From: Paenibacillus sp. 37
Lineage (GTDB): Bacteria > Bacillota > Bacilli > Paenibacillales > Paenibacillaceae
DNA: 64,000 nucleotides
Direction: 5' to 3'
Assembly (NCBI RefSeq): GCF_008386395.1
Contig: NZ_CP043761.1
Coordinates: 6,076,001-6,140,000 of the forward strand
The position numbers and the translations under genes were made by a program. How positions within the stretch are numbered: position 1 is the stretch's first letter; each line of letters begins with the position of its first letter. Under the pieces are notes generated by a model, which ran no database searches, was not told where the DNA came from, and saw nothing but the letters and a program-made list of their open reading frames with translations. Below, piece after piece: positions 1 through 8,559 of this stretch.

Positions 1-216
1 GAAAACTATTTGAATCAGTTTGCAATCACCCTTACATATGCAGAGCTTGAGGAAATTCTCGGATTTACGTTACCCCCTACAGCGTATAATCGCGAACAAT
101 GGTGGGTAAATAATTCCAATAATCATACACAGGCACTATCTTGGTTAAATGCCGGATGGAAGGTAGAGAATGTGATTTTAGGAAAAAACGTGACGTTTGT
201 CCGCGGCGAGTCCTAA
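1..216 (+). CDS. small hypothetical protein, 5' end outside the window
   Basis: The reading frame is open from base 1 (E-N-Y-L-N-Q...) to a TAA at 214-216, so the true start probably lies upstream. A TTG at 10 is the only internal start and has no visible ribosome site. The roughly 70 visible residues carry the pattern L-T-Y-A-E-L-E-E-I-L-G, then LPP, WWVNN, a single helix, and GWKVENV followed by VTFVR. From memory this resembles the small DUF7662-type domain that occurs alone or on the end of larger proteins. No function is known and none is proposed. The family assignment is from memory; the partial status is seen directly. Confidence 0.55.
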   Translation, partial: ENYLNQFAITLTYAELEEILGFTLPPTAYNREQWWVNNSNNHTQALSWLNAGWKVENVILGKNVTFVRGES

Positions 217-287
217 ATGATTATGTATGATATAGATTGTTAGTTATAACTCCAAAGGCTCTATTGTTCCATAATTGTTATTCGAGA

Positions 288-333
288 CAAAAAAAGCAGG
301 GTAGACTGATGAATCCATCAGCTCTCCCCTGCT
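288..333 (-). terminator. intrinsic terminator of the binding-protein gene
   Basis: Read on the minus strand, a G+C-rich stem (AGCAGGG paired with CCCTGCT, inner CTGATG with CATCAG) is followed by a run of seven T. It lies 8 bases past the stop of the lipoprotein gene. Confidence 0.85.
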
Positions 334-340
334 CTGTAAA

Positions 341-1993
341 TTAATTGACTGTCTTATACCACTCGTTCACTTCGGCGGTAATATCATCCCCGCCCATGGA
401 TTTCCACTTCGTCACAAACGCATCAAATTCCTCAATGCCCACCTGACCATAGATGATCTTGCTGAACGTATCCTTCTCCAGCTTGTCGATCGCGTCCTTC
501 TTCATTTTCATCGTTTCGGTTGGAGCTCCCGTGAACTTGTTCTTGATCGCATTATCTTTATTCGCAACGACCACTTCAGCGGCCGCAAATACTTCAGGTT
601 TGTTCGCAATCTTCGTATTTTTCTCAAAAGGCGTCTCTGGCTCTTTACCCTTCGCAAGTTCCGCCAACGTATCCATCATCAGATTCGGAATCCGTGCACC
701 ATCATACGTAATCGTATATTTGAGGGGTGATACGCCGTCCTTCACTTCAGCTTCACCAACAACTTTGCCATCCACGATGTCATAGTCATATCCTTGGGCA
801 AATCCATGCTCGAACTCGCTGCCCACTTCCGGGTTGGCAAAATTGTCGAACAGATAATTTTGATACGTGAAGAAAATCTCTGGGTTCGCCATGTCTTTGT
901 TAATCAGCACAACGCCGTTACTTGCACCAGATCCATGTTGGTGGCTCTCACCTGTTGGCCCTGTAGGTAATGCAATGGCTTTGTACGTGGCACCATCCAC
1001 ATTTTTCTTCACATCATCAATCGGCCAGTTCGGCATCCAGTGTGGTCCCACAATAATGCCTGCTTTACCTGCGGTAAACAGTTCTGCTGCCTTGATCTCG
1101 TCATAAACGCCAGCTTCTTTGGGCAGGTAACCTTTGGACAACCAATCCTTCATCGTCGCAAGGCCTTCCTTCACACCTGGCTGAATGGAACCATATTGCA
1201 GTGTTCCGTCTCCGGCATCATTCCACTGTCCAGGCATCGTGTTGTACATGCCGAAGATCCAGCCGGATTCCGTCATCCAGGTATTAAGTGCATTCTTCAT
1301 GCCGACGGTCAGACCATACGTATCTTTCTTGCCGTTCCCGTCCGGGTCCTGATTCGTAAAAGCATCCATGACCGCAACCAGCTCATCCATCGTTTTCGGT
1401 TCTTCCAGTCCCAGCTTCTTCAGCCAGTCCTCTCGGATAAACATGACCGAATCACCATTGTAGGCATAATCGAAGATTGGAATGCCGTAACGCTCGCCCT
1501 CATACATGTACGGATACCATTCTTCCGGTGCCGATTCGGATGCCTGTTTCCATGTGTCCGAAGCATACTTGTCAAACAACTCGCCTGCATTCGCAAATTT
1601 GCCGGACTCAATTAATTCCCGGACCAGATTGTAGTCTCCCCGAATGGAGACGATATCCGGCAGTTCCTCGTTAGCCGACAGGGACAAGCGCAATTTTGTG
1701 TAAAATGCATCATTGGTCACCGATACGGCCCACGGTGTGGTCAGATCAATGCCAAGTCGTTCCTTGGCCCATTTGGTATGCACATTGTTCTGTGCTGTTT
1801 CCCCATTTTTGAATTTCGTATCATCATTCCAGGCCCGCAGATAACTCATCTGTACCGCCGGTTCATACTTCCCGTCTTGCAGAGCAAGTGGCGCAGCAGC
1901 TTCCTTGGCCGGTTCTTCCTTGGCCCCCGAACTACATGCCGTTACAGCAACCATCGTTATTGCGAGTAATGCCGTCATCATTTTTCTATACAT
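341..1993 (-). CDS. extracellular carbohydrate-binding lipoprotein of an ABC importer (LplA-like)
   Basis: This is a 550-residue protein with a lipoprotein signal: basic MYRK, a hydrophobic stretch, then the lipobox V-T-A-C near residue 20, so it should be anchored to the outer face of the membrane. The body has the look of large family-1 solute-binding proteins of Paenibacillus (WTKERLGI-like region, EDWLKKLG, repeated aromatic residues for sugar stacking). It would capture an oligosaccharide and deliver it to the two permeases at 6149-8027. No ATPase is present; such systems usually share an MsmX-type ATPase encoded elsewhere. The ATG at 1993 is preceded by GAGGAGGGG at good spacing. Upstream (2055-2099) is a promoter whose layout matches that of the permease operon. 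The substrate cannot be told from sequence. Confidence 0.9.
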   Translation of the reverse strand: MYRKMMTALLAITMVAVTACSSGAKEEPAKEAAAPLALQDGKYEPAVQMSYLRAWNDDTKFKNGETAQNNVHTKWAKERLGIDLTTPWAVSVTNDAFYTKLRLSLSANEELPDIVSIRGDYNLVRELIESGKFANAGELFDKYASDTWKQASESAPEEWYPYMYEGERYGIPIFDYAYNGDSVMFIREDWLKKLGLEEPKTMDELVAVMDAFTNQDPDGNGKKDTYGLTVGMKNALNTWMTESGWIFGMYNTMPGQWNDAGDGTLQYGSIQPGVKEGLATMKDWLSKGYLPKEAGVYDEIKAAELFTAGKAGIIVGPHWMPNWPIDDVKKNVDGATYKAIALPTGPTGESHQHGSGASNGVVLINKDMANPEIFFTYQNYLFDNFANPEVGSEFEHGFAQGYDYDIVDGKVVGEAEVKDGVSPLKYTITYDGARIPNLMMDTLAELAKGKEPETPFEKNTKIANKPEVFAAAEVVVANKDNAIKNKFTGAPTETMKMKKDAIDKLEKDTFSKIIYGQVGIEEFDAFVTKWKSMGGDDITAEVNEWYKTVN

Positions 1994-2054
1994 GAACTAA
2001 CCCCTCCTCAGGTAACTTGGATACCCTTATGTGCCAAATGCACCTTACATGAAA

Positions 2055-2099
2055 AGGATAGTGCAGCCGGGGAGGCAAACATATATCACAATTTCAATG
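2055..2099 (-). promoter_or_regulatory. candidate activator-dependent promoter of the binding-protein gene
   Basis: On the minus strand the 9-mer CATTGAAAT (2099-2091) is followed after exactly 30 bases by TATCCT (2060-2055), a plausible -10 box, and the start codon lies about 60 bases further on. The same 9-mer with the same 30-base spacing to TATAAT occurs ahead of the permease operon at 6029-6073. No good -35 box is present, as expected for an activated promoter. Inferred site for the YesN-like regulator. Confidence 0.5.
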
Positions 2100-2113
2100 T
2101 TCATATCGATTTG

Positions 2114-3706
2114 TTAACCGTTCCGAAAATCCTGCGGGGTCAGTCCATAATGTTTGCGGAATACCTGAATGAAATAAGGCGTGTTATTGTACCCCACTTC
2201 CTGACCGACTTCATAGATCTTCATGGCTGTATGTTTGAGCAAATGAACTGCACGTTCCATTCTGGAACGGATAATATAATCACTAATGCCTTCACCCGTG
2301 GATTGTTTGTACATTTTCGACAGATATACCGGGTGCAGATGCACCTCTCCGGCAATGACCTGCAACGATAGATCCTCGCCTAGATGATGATCAATCCAGT
2401 GCTGCACCTGCCGAATCAGCGTTGATCCGGCATCCTGTCCCGCATCGCTTGTGCTCTCTTCCCACTGCTGCATCACACTTCTGGTCCACGTTTCCAGACT
2501 ACGCAGCGAGATGCCATAACCATCCTTGAGCAGCTGCTGGTACTGCTCGCCAAGCACTTCGGCTAACTGTCTTCCTTCCCGGTGAGCCATATATGAGAAT
2601 GCCGCCGCCAAATAATGAAAAGCCACATACACATGTTCCGGAAACACACTGTTCGAAAGTTCGGCAAAGATCTGATCAATCTTACGGTGTGCATCCTCCA
2701 TGCGTCCGGCTTCCAGTAACGTCGTCAGACCCGGCGGTTCATACAGCGCCGCAAGTGACTTTAACGTGGCCGCATTGGTTCCCGCTGCCGCATTCAGATG
2801 TAGTCCTTTGCCTGCATCGGCTTGCTTGCGAAGCGCACTGACGGCTTGATGATATAGCTGAGGCACCTGATCTGGAAAACGTCCCATACGACTAACGGAC
2901 AGGGAAATGGTCGCGTTCAGATACTGCCTTACACTGTGAAGCAACCGTTCTCCAAGTCGTCCCATTAGCACTTCCGGTTCGGCTTGGGTTTGTTTGGGGC
3001 TGGCCATAAAGACCAGATCATCATAGGCGTCATCCGTATGGCAGAGGTGATAGGTACTGCCGTAGATCTCTTCCACTACATTCGAGATGGCGTACTTCAT
3101 CAATCGAAACGCTTTATGAGTAGGTTGATGGTCATCATAACGGATGAGCAACAGTTGCATTTTATCCTGTGGACGGAATCCGATCTCCAGTTGCTCCAGC
3201 TTGCCTTCGAGTTCAGCATCCGCAAATTTATGTCCTAACAGTACATCCTTCATCAGCTCCGCACGCTTCTCGGGCAGATGCTCCCTTACCGAATACATGG
3301 CCCGCTGATGCAGCATTTGTTTCTCACCCTCCAGACGAATCTGCACGGCGGCCTGCTGCACGGATTCGATCAGTTCCTCATCCCGGACCGGTTTGAGCAG
3401 ATAACTGACTGTCCCATGTTTGAGCGCCTGCTTCGCATAATCGAAGGAAGCATGCCCCGATAAAATAATACATTTGGTCTGTTCCCACTTTTGCCGAATG
3501 TGACTGACCAGATCCAGACCGGACATACCCGGCATGCGGATATCCGTGATAATAATATGGACCTGGTGTGCTGCCATATGTTCCAATGCCTCTTTGACAG
3601 AATAAGCTTTGAATACCTGACCAATCCCGTGTTCTCTCCACGGTATGGAGACAGCGATCGACTCTACTGCCGAATGTTCATCATCCACGACCATCAGATT
3701 CATCAT
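2114..3706 (-). CDS. YesN-type response regulator (receiver plus AraC-type DNA-binding domain)
   Basis: The 530-residue protein starts with a CheY-like receiver: acidic pair D8-D9, phospho-acceptor D55 in TDIRMPG, and the LLKPV lysine near residue 105. A long central region follows. The C-terminal 100 residues form an AraC-type double helix-turn-helix (LSLQVIAGEVHLHPVYLSKMYK, then VGYNNTPYFIQVFRKHYGLTP). It should bind DNA and activate the neighbouring sugar-import genes when phosphorylated by the kinase encoded just upstream. The frame extends to a TTG at 3724, but the ATG at 3706 is chosen because GAGGAGG stands 9 bases before it. With that start it overlaps the end of the kinase gene by 26 bases, so translation of the pair is coupled. 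Confidence 0.92.
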   Translation of the reverse strand: MMNLMVVDDEHSAVESIAVSIPWREHGIGQVFKAYSVKEALEHMAAHQVHIIITDIRMPGMSGLDLVSHIRQKWEQTKCIILSGHASFDYAKQALKHGTVSYLLKPVRDEELIESVQQAAVQIRLEGEKQMLHQRAMYSVREHLPEKRAELMKDVLLGHKFADAELEGKLEQLEIGFRPQDKMQLLLIRYDDHQPTHKAFRLMKYAISNVVEEIYGSTYHLCHTDDAYDDLVFMASPKQTQAEPEVLMGRLGERLLHSVRQYLNATISLSVSRMGRFPDQVPQLYHQAVSALRKQADAGKGLHLNAAAGTNAATLKSLAALYEPPGLTTLLEAGRMEDAHRKIDQIFAELSNSVFPEHVYVAFHYLAAAFSYMAHREGRQLAEVLGEQYQQLLKDGYGISLRSLETWTRSVMQQWEESTSDAGQDAGSTLIRQVQHWIDHHLGEDLSLQVIAGEVHLHPVYLSKMYKQSTGEGISDYIIRSRMERAVHLLKHTAMKIYEVGQEVGYNNTPYFIQVFRKHYGLTPQDFRNG

Positions 3707-5441
3707 GCGGTTGTTCCTCCTCAAACCATCGAATTTCTACACTAAGTCCACCATAGGGAATCGCTCCAAAATGAAGCCCGGACGACAGCCCATAACGCGT
3801 AACGAGACGCTGGTGCACATTCCACGTGCCTGTTCCAATCTCCTCACCCATCGGTTCATTAATCTCCCGTTCCAATTCGGCAATCTCTTCCGCTGTTAGC
3901 GTGACACCGTCATTGTCAACAAACAGGCTATATCTTGTATATTTGCGACCCTCTATATGTTCGGGTACCGCCATCCCCGTTACGACGACGTGCCCACTGC
4001 CTTCCATCGGTTCGATGCCGTGGATCACCGCATTTTCTACAATAGGCTGAATGAGCAGTCGCGGAATATGGAGCTGCATCAATTGCTGCGGTACGGCGAT
4101 CTCGTAGGTCAGCCGGTTGGTCCGCATCTGCTGGATGGACAGATAATGATCCAGCAGTCGGATCTCTTCCTCCACTGTCGTCATGTCATTCTCGCCCCGC
4201 GTAATGTAACGATAGTAGTCTCCCAGACTTAGCGACATGGCAATCACCGCTTCACGGTTGCCGAGCTGGGTCATATTTTTGATATAAAACAGGCAGTTGT
4301 ACAGGAAATGCGGATTGATCTGTGACTGCAGATGTTTCAGTGTGGCTTCCCGTGACCGGATACGTTCCTCGTATACCTTCTCGATCAGTTCCTGAATCTG
4401 CTCCGCCATATGGTTGAAGCTCTGGGTCAGGTACGCGAATTCATCACGGGAGTGATCGACCGGAATCCGTGTGGACAGCTGCCCTTTGCGAATCTGTTGC
4501 AACCCTCTCATCAAACGATGGATGGGCACCTGGACTTTTCGATACAAAAGCAGTGCAGCCCCGATACTGAGCACAAGCAGTAACAGAATGGAGGTAATAA
4601 ACATATTTCGGCTCTTATCCATCGGGTTCAGCAGATCATCCAACACCACCGGGTTCACGTATACTGCTTGCAGTTGTTTGGAGTGCACGTAACTGACCAG
4701 ATACTGTTTGTCGCCCACCTCCAGCTGATGATTGCCTTCCCTCTCCGGCCCGTTAAAGGGGATATCACGCATAATCGCTTCGACCAGTTCGGGGTCTGCC
4801 GTACGGTTCAGCAACGGATCGTTACCTGGTACGAGCAAAAAGGGATCTCCGCCCTGCGTTTCTTTAAAATCATCCAACATGGCAACGATGTTCATCGGGT
4901 CAAAATTAATCTCCATTACCGTTCGCACGCCTGTGTTCACCGGTTTTTCATTCCACTCGTAGTTGTCTGTGAAAAAGTAGGTGAAACTCCCTTTCTCCAG
5001 CTGCCATTGGCCTGGTTGCGGAAACGTCAACATCTTCTCATCGTAGACCGTCCGGCTGGACATGGTGGACAACACAAGTTCCGCTTGCGGCAGCACAATG
5101 GTAATATCGTTCTTCCAACGGTTGGTGGACTGGTACAACGATAATTTGTCGAGAATATCCAGATAGATGCTGTTTTTCTCATATTGGCTGGTGGAGTCCG
5201 TCATGTAACGGTAATGCAGAATACTCGGATCTCGCAGCAACGTCAGGCCATACAGCGAGAGCTGCTCGATATTTTTATCCACCTGTGAACTGAAATAATT
5301 GAATTGGTTCAGACTCGATTGCTGTTTCTCTTCGACGACCATATCCACATTTGCCTGGTTCGCGTACGTATAGAGCAGCAGAATGGGTACGAGCAGGCAG
5401 ATTAAGAGAATGACCGTTTTCGCAAATACTGTGAATTTCAT
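3681..5441 (-). CDS. YesM-type sensor histidine kinase
   Basis: The 586-residue membrane kinase has a first transmembrane helix at residues 7-27, an extracellular sensor region to about residue 285, a second helix near 290-310, and a HAMP linker (RKVQVPIHRLMRGLQQIRKGQ). A His_kinase-type phosphorylation motif Q-I-N-P-H-F-L-Y-N follows, with the likely phospho-histidine at about residue 378, then an HATPase domain (IQPIVENAVIHG). This is the LytS/YesM family, which usually senses carbohydrates or the occupied binding protein and signals to a YesN partner. Here the partner is the overlapping regulator gene. The ATG at 5441 has only a weak AGGGTG site. It is transcribed away from the permease operon. 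The stimulus is unknown. Confidence 0.92.
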   Translation of the reverse strand: MKFTVFAKTVILLICLLVPILLLYTYANQANVDMVVEEKQQSSLNQFNYFSSQVDKNIEQLSLYGLTLLRDPSILHYRYMTDSTSQYEKNSIYLDILDKLSLYQSTNRWKNDITIVLPQAELVLSTMSSRTVYDEKMLTFPQPGQWQLEKGSFTYFFTDNYEWNEKPVNTGVRTVMEINFDPMNIVAMLDDFKETQGGDPFLLVPGNDPLLNRTADPELVEAIMRDIPFNGPEREGNHQLEVGDKQYLVSYVHSKQLQAVYVNPVVLDDLLNPMDKSRNMFITSILLLLVLSIGAALLLYRKVQVPIHRLMRGLQQIRKGQLSTRIPVDHSRDEFAYLTQSFNHMAEQIQELIEKVYEERIRSREATLKHLQSQINPHFLYNCLFYIKNMTQLGNREAVIAMSLSLGDYYRYITRGENDMTTVEEEIRLLDHYLSIQQMRTNRLTYEIAVPQQLMQLHIPRLLIQPIVENAVIHGIEPMEGSGHVVVTGMAVPEHIEGRKYTRYSLFVDNDGVTLTAEEIAELEREINEPMGEEIGTGTWNVHQRLVTRYGLSSGLHFGAIPYGGLSVEIRWFEEEQPHDESDGRG

Positions 5442-5603
5442 CGTTTCACCCTGTCCCTGAATTTGAAGTCCTTCTATACCGAAGTCCTATTTTATATTGA
5501 AAACCCTTACATTTCTAGTTGATTTTATACTCGCCCGCTTTCCTACAACTTGTAATCCCCTTATACTGGGAGTGAATCAACATTTCGTGAGGGGGGCTCT
5601 GTG

Positions 5604-5882
5604 ATGCAACTGACAGAACAAGGCATTTTACATATTGAAGAAGAAGATATCTCCAGCTTGTACTGTTACCGGGACACGGATGGCAAGGCTTTTGATGCTT
5701 CGTTCCTGTTTGAGTTACAGCTTCAGGGATTGACGTTGCCACCTGGCAGCGTTCGTGGGATTCAATTTGATTTTGAGGAAGAAGAGTCCCCCCTCTATGA
5801 AGATAGGGAACGTCTAGTGGCTGAGGTGAGGTGCAGTCAGCGGTTCGTACCATTGATGCGCAGTATGATGGCTCAATTGTGA
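5604..5882 (+). CDS. small acidic hypothetical protein
   Basis: A 92-residue reading frame whose ATG (5604) follows GAGGGGGG by 7 bases; a GTG directly before the ATG is the alternative start. The protein is acidic (IEEEDIS, DFEEEES), without signal peptide, membrane helix or recognised motif. It ends with a cluster of methionines and is followed by a clear terminator, which supports a real transcription unit. It sits between the divergent kinase gene and the permease operon. Function unknown. Confidence 0.6.
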   Translation: MQLTEQGILHIEEEDISSLYCYRDTDGKAFDASFLFELQLQGLTLPPGSVRGIQFDFEEEESPLYEDRERLVAEVRCSQRFVPLMRSMMAQL

Positions 5883-5958
5883 AATGATATAGGCAGGTTC
5901 AGCATAAAGGGCATATTGGAAGCAGACAGCATATGGCAGGAACACAACCTGATGACAG

Positions 5959-5992
5959 GAGCATTGGACTTTCGAGTCGGATGCTCTTTTTT
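5959..5992 (+). terminator. intrinsic terminator after the small acidic protein gene
   Basis: GAGCAT pairs with ATGCTC, with an inner GACT/AGTC stem and a TTCG loop, followed by a T-run. It separates the small gene from the permease operon. Confidence 0.85.
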
Positions 5993-6015
5993 GCTGTTTC
6001 CATCAACAAGTTAAT

Positions 6016-6073
6016 ATTTCAACATCCGCATTGAAATGTTGTTCTATAGTCCGCCCTTTTCTGTTGCTATAAT
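6016..6073 (+). promoter_or_regulatory. candidate activator-dependent promoter of the permease operon
   Basis: A dyad ATTTCAA (6016-6022) / TTGAAAT (6031-6037) is followed 30 bases later by a perfect TATAAT (6068-6073). There is no recognisable -35 box. The CATTGAAAT half and its 30-base distance to the -10 box are repeated ahead of the binding-protein gene (2055-2099). The likely binder is the YesN-type regulator at 2114-3706; this is inference. Confidence 0.55.
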
Positions 6074-6148
6074 TCAGTTGCTCCACTCTGTGCAGAGGCT
6101 TTCTCGCCTTATGTTGCCAGGGTTGGACGAGATAAAGGAGGGACCCTG

Positions 6149-7114
6149 ATGGCTATCGAACAACCGTTAACAACCCATACGCCGGTGCGAAAAATGACAC
6201 CCCATCCACGCAAACGTACCCGCTGGAATTTCAAACGCACGTGGCCGCTGCATCTGATGCTGCTGCCTGCTGTACTGCTCACATTGCTGTTCGCCTATGT
6301 GCCCATGGGCGGCATTATTATTGCTTTTCAGGATTTCAAACCGTGGCTGGGGTTCACTGGCTCCAAATGGGTGGGCTGGGACAATTTCCAGTTCATGTTC
6401 GAATATCCCGACAGCGTTCAGGTCATCTGGAATACGGTACTGATCGCTTCAATGAAAATTGTGGCCGGACTTATCGCGCCTGTGGTGTTCGCCATTTTAC
6501 TGAATGAGGTTCGGAACTCTACGTTCAAACGTTTCTCACAGACCTTGGTGTATCTGCCCCATTTCCTGTCCTGGGTTGTCCTGGGCGGCATTCTGCTCGA
6601 TATGTTATCACCGGAAGGTGGGCTGGTAAACCAGGTGTTAGCGGCGGCTGGTGTTGAACCGATTTTCTTTCTAGGGGATGGCGACTGGTTCCGTGTAACG
6701 GTGGTTGTCAGTGATGTGTGGAAGGAGTTTGGATTCGGAACGATTGTATTTCTGGCAGCACTTGCGGGCATTAACCCGGCATTGTACGAGGCTTCGGAGG
6801 TAGATGGGGCAACACGACTTAGACAGACATTACACATTACCCTGCCTGCGCTTGTACCGATGATTATCGTGGTAGGTACGTTATCGCTGGGCAATATCCT
6901 GAATGCAGGCTTTGACCAGATCTTTAACCTGTACAATCCGCTGGTATATGAGAAAGGTGATATTATCGATACCTTTGTCTACCGGATGGGAATTCTGAAT
7001 GGCAAAATGAGCTTTGCGACCGCTGTTGGACTATTCAAATCATTTGTCGCGATGTTCCTGGTCATCTCTGCGTACCGGATGGCGTACAAAATCGCCAATT
7101 ATCGTATTTTCTAA
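6149..7114 (+). CDS. sugar ABC transporter permease (LplB-type)
   Basis: A 321-residue inner-membrane permease with a basic N-terminal tail of about 30 residues followed by six predicted membrane helices. The cytoplasmic loop motif EASEVDGATRLRQTLHITLPAL, which docks the ATPase (EAA motif), is at about residues 210-230. This is the CUT1 family, LplB/YtcP branch. The ATG at 6149 follows AAAGGAGGGACC. It forms an operon with the second permease 34 bases downstream; together they would make the channel for the sugar delivered by the lipoprotein at 341-1993. Confidence 0.92.
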   Translation: MAIEQPLTTHTPVRKMTPHPRKRTRWNFKRTWPLHLMLLPAVLLTLLFAYVPMGGIIIAFQDFKPWLGFTGSKWVGWDNFQFMFEYPDSVQVIWNTVLIASMKIVAGLIAPVVFAILLNEVRNSTFKRFSQTLVYLPHFLSWVVLGGILLDMLSPEGGLVNQVLAAAGVEPIFFLGDGDWFRVTVVVSDVWKEFGFGTIVFLAALAGINPALYEASEVDGATRLRQTLHITLPALVPMIIVVGTLSLGNILNAGFDQIFNLYNPLVYEKGDIIDTFVYRMGILNGKMSFATAVGLFKSFVAMFLVISAYRMAYKIANYRIF

Positions 7115-7148
7115 AAGGGTTAGCATAATGCATTAAGGAGGAATCAAG

Positions 7149-8027
7149 GTGTATCACAAAACAACCGGGTACCGTATATTCAATGGTTTTAACCTGATAT
7201 TCATCGCGGCCGTCTCCATCCTGTGCATCCTGCCGCTGGTCCATATTCTGGCGGTTTCCTTCAGTGGTAAGGCGGCAGCATCCGCCAATCTGGTGACACT
7301 TTGGCCGATTGATTTTACGGTGGACGCGTACACCAAAACATTCGGTAACAGTAACTTTCTCAGTGCACTCTGGATTTCAGTCCAGCGTACGGTTCTGGGC
7401 ACACTGCTCAGTATGACACTTGTCTTCCTAACAGCTTATCCATTATCCAAGGAAAGTCTGCACTTCAAGGGGCGCTCGTTATATGCATGGTTTTTCATCT
7501 TCACGATGCTGTTCAGCGGGGGATTGATTCCGTCCTATATTTTGATTCAGAAGCTTGGACTGATTAATACGATGTGGGCACTGATTTTGCCAGGAGCGGT
7601 CGCTGTTTGGAACCTGATTCTGATGATGAACTTTTTCCGCAACGTACCGAAAGAGCTGGAAGAAGCTGCATTTATTGATGGGGCCAATCATATCACGACT
7701 CTGTTCAAAATTTATCTGCCTGTATCCATGCCAGCGATTGCGACGATCTCTTTATTCACGATGGTAGGTCAGTGGAATTCCTGGTTTGACGGGCTGATCT
7801 ATATGAATGATGCTTCCAAATATCCACTCGCCACGTTAATGCAGACCATAATCGTGCAGCAGGATTTCTCCAACATGAACGTGGATGCGACGCAGCTCCA
7901 GAACATGTCTCAACGTACGGTGAACGCGGCTCAGATCTTTATTGGCGCTCTGCCGATTCTGCTCGTATATCCGTTCTTGCAGCGTTTCTTCGTAAAGGGA
8001 ATTGTGCTCGGGGCGGTAAAAGAGTAA
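7149..8027 (+). CDS. sugar ABC transporter permease (LplC/YtcP-type)
   Basis: The second CUT1 permease, 292 residues with six predicted helices and an EAA loop EEAAFIDGANHITTLFKIYL at about residues 175-195. It starts at GTG 7149, set by AAGGAGGAATCAAG directly upstream. The protein ends with ...GAVKE, typical of this family. It partners with the permease encoded just before it. No ATPase gene follows, so a shared ATPase encoded elsewhere is presumed. Confidence 0.92.
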   Translation: MYHKTTGYRIFNGFNLIFIAAVSILCILPLVHILAVSFSGKAAASANLVTLWPIDFTVDAYTKTFGNSNFLSALWISVQRTVLGTLLSMTLVFLTAYPLSKESLHFKGRSLYAWFFIFTMLFSGGLIPSYILIQKLGLINTMWALILPGAVAVWNLILMMNFFRNVPKELEEAAFIDGANHITTLFKIYLPVSMPAIATISLFTMVGQWNSWFDGLIYMNDASKYPLATLMQTIIVQQDFSNMNVDATQLQNMSQRTVNAAQIFIGALPILLVYPFLQRFFVKGIVLGAVKE

Positions 8028-8038
8028 GGCAAACACAC

Positions 8039-8063
8039 GGAATCCCGTTTGGGATTCTTTTTC
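8039..8063 (+). terminator. intrinsic terminator of the permease operon
   Basis: GAATCCC, loop GTTT, GGGATTC, then TTTTT, 12 bases after the permease stop. Confidence 0.9.
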
Positions 8064-8086
8064 GTTCTATAAGTGCATTCTATAGC

Positions 8087-8278
8087 TCATGATTTCAGTT
8101 GTTTTGAAATTTTTCTGCTGCGAATAGCGTTGTTATATTCATTAATCAATTCATCCAGCACCATGGATTGGCGAATAACCTCCGGATGCCATAGTTCCGC
8201 ATATTGATCAGCAATCTGGTAGAGCCTTTGCCGTGCATGTTCGATACATTCCTGAATGGTTTCCGGATTATGTACCAT
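8087..8278 (-). CDS. Spo0E-family aspartyl-phosphate phosphatase
   Basis: A 63-residue protein with the Spo0E signature: two helices and the motif S-M-V-L-D-E-L-I-N-E-Y (family pattern SxxLDxLI). Members remove the phosphate from Spo0A and so delay sporulation. The length is normal for the small members of the family. The ATG at 8278 follows a GGGGGCGGGAG run. It is a single-gene unit transcribed towards the permease operon. Which response regulator it acts on cannot be told. Confidence 0.85.
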   Translation of the reverse strand: MVHNPETIQECIEHARQRLYQIADQYAELWHPEVIRQSMVLDELINEYNNAIRSRKISKQLKS

Positions 8279-8448
8279 ACTCCCGCCCCCTGTTATCCTT
8301 GAATATCATCATCCAAAAAAGACCATCTAATATAATATTCGGAACAATAAGGGGTTTGGATTACCCCAAAATTAAAATTTTGGTTATTTTTCTTTTAAAA
8401 GTTATTATTAGCGTGGATCATATGAACTGATGTACACATATGTTCAAT

Positions 8449-8490
8449 GCAAATAAACCGGATCGGCTGCGGCCTGTCCGGTTTATTTGC
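8449..8490. other. strong orphan hairpin in the 8279-8559 intergenic region
   Basis: The gap between the Spo0E-like gene and the MarR gene is AT-rich and holds no gene that I can support. Its main structure is a 14-base perfect inverted repeat (GCAAATAAACCGGA / TCCGGTTTATTTGC) around a 14-base loop, followed on the plus strand by a weak T-rich tract. It could terminate the MarR transcript or end an unrecognised small RNA. A shorter AT palindrome lies at 8366-8383. Confidence 0.5.
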
Positions 8491-8559
8491 GTTTATATCT
8501 TTTCCAGAACAACTTCACATGCCGAGATGAATACGAGCAGACTCCACAGCTTACTTACG

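Noticed and set aside
5515..5853. Minus-strand frame of 112 codons opposite the small acidic protein gene
   Set aside because: No ribosome site and low-complexity, Pro/Ser/His-rich composition; the plus-strand frame has a strong ribosome site and a terminator.
8233..8430. Plus-strand frame of 65 codons opposite the Spo0E-like gene
   Set aside because: It starts inside the antisense Spo0E-like gene and continues into AT-rich DNA without a ribosome site or protein-like composition.
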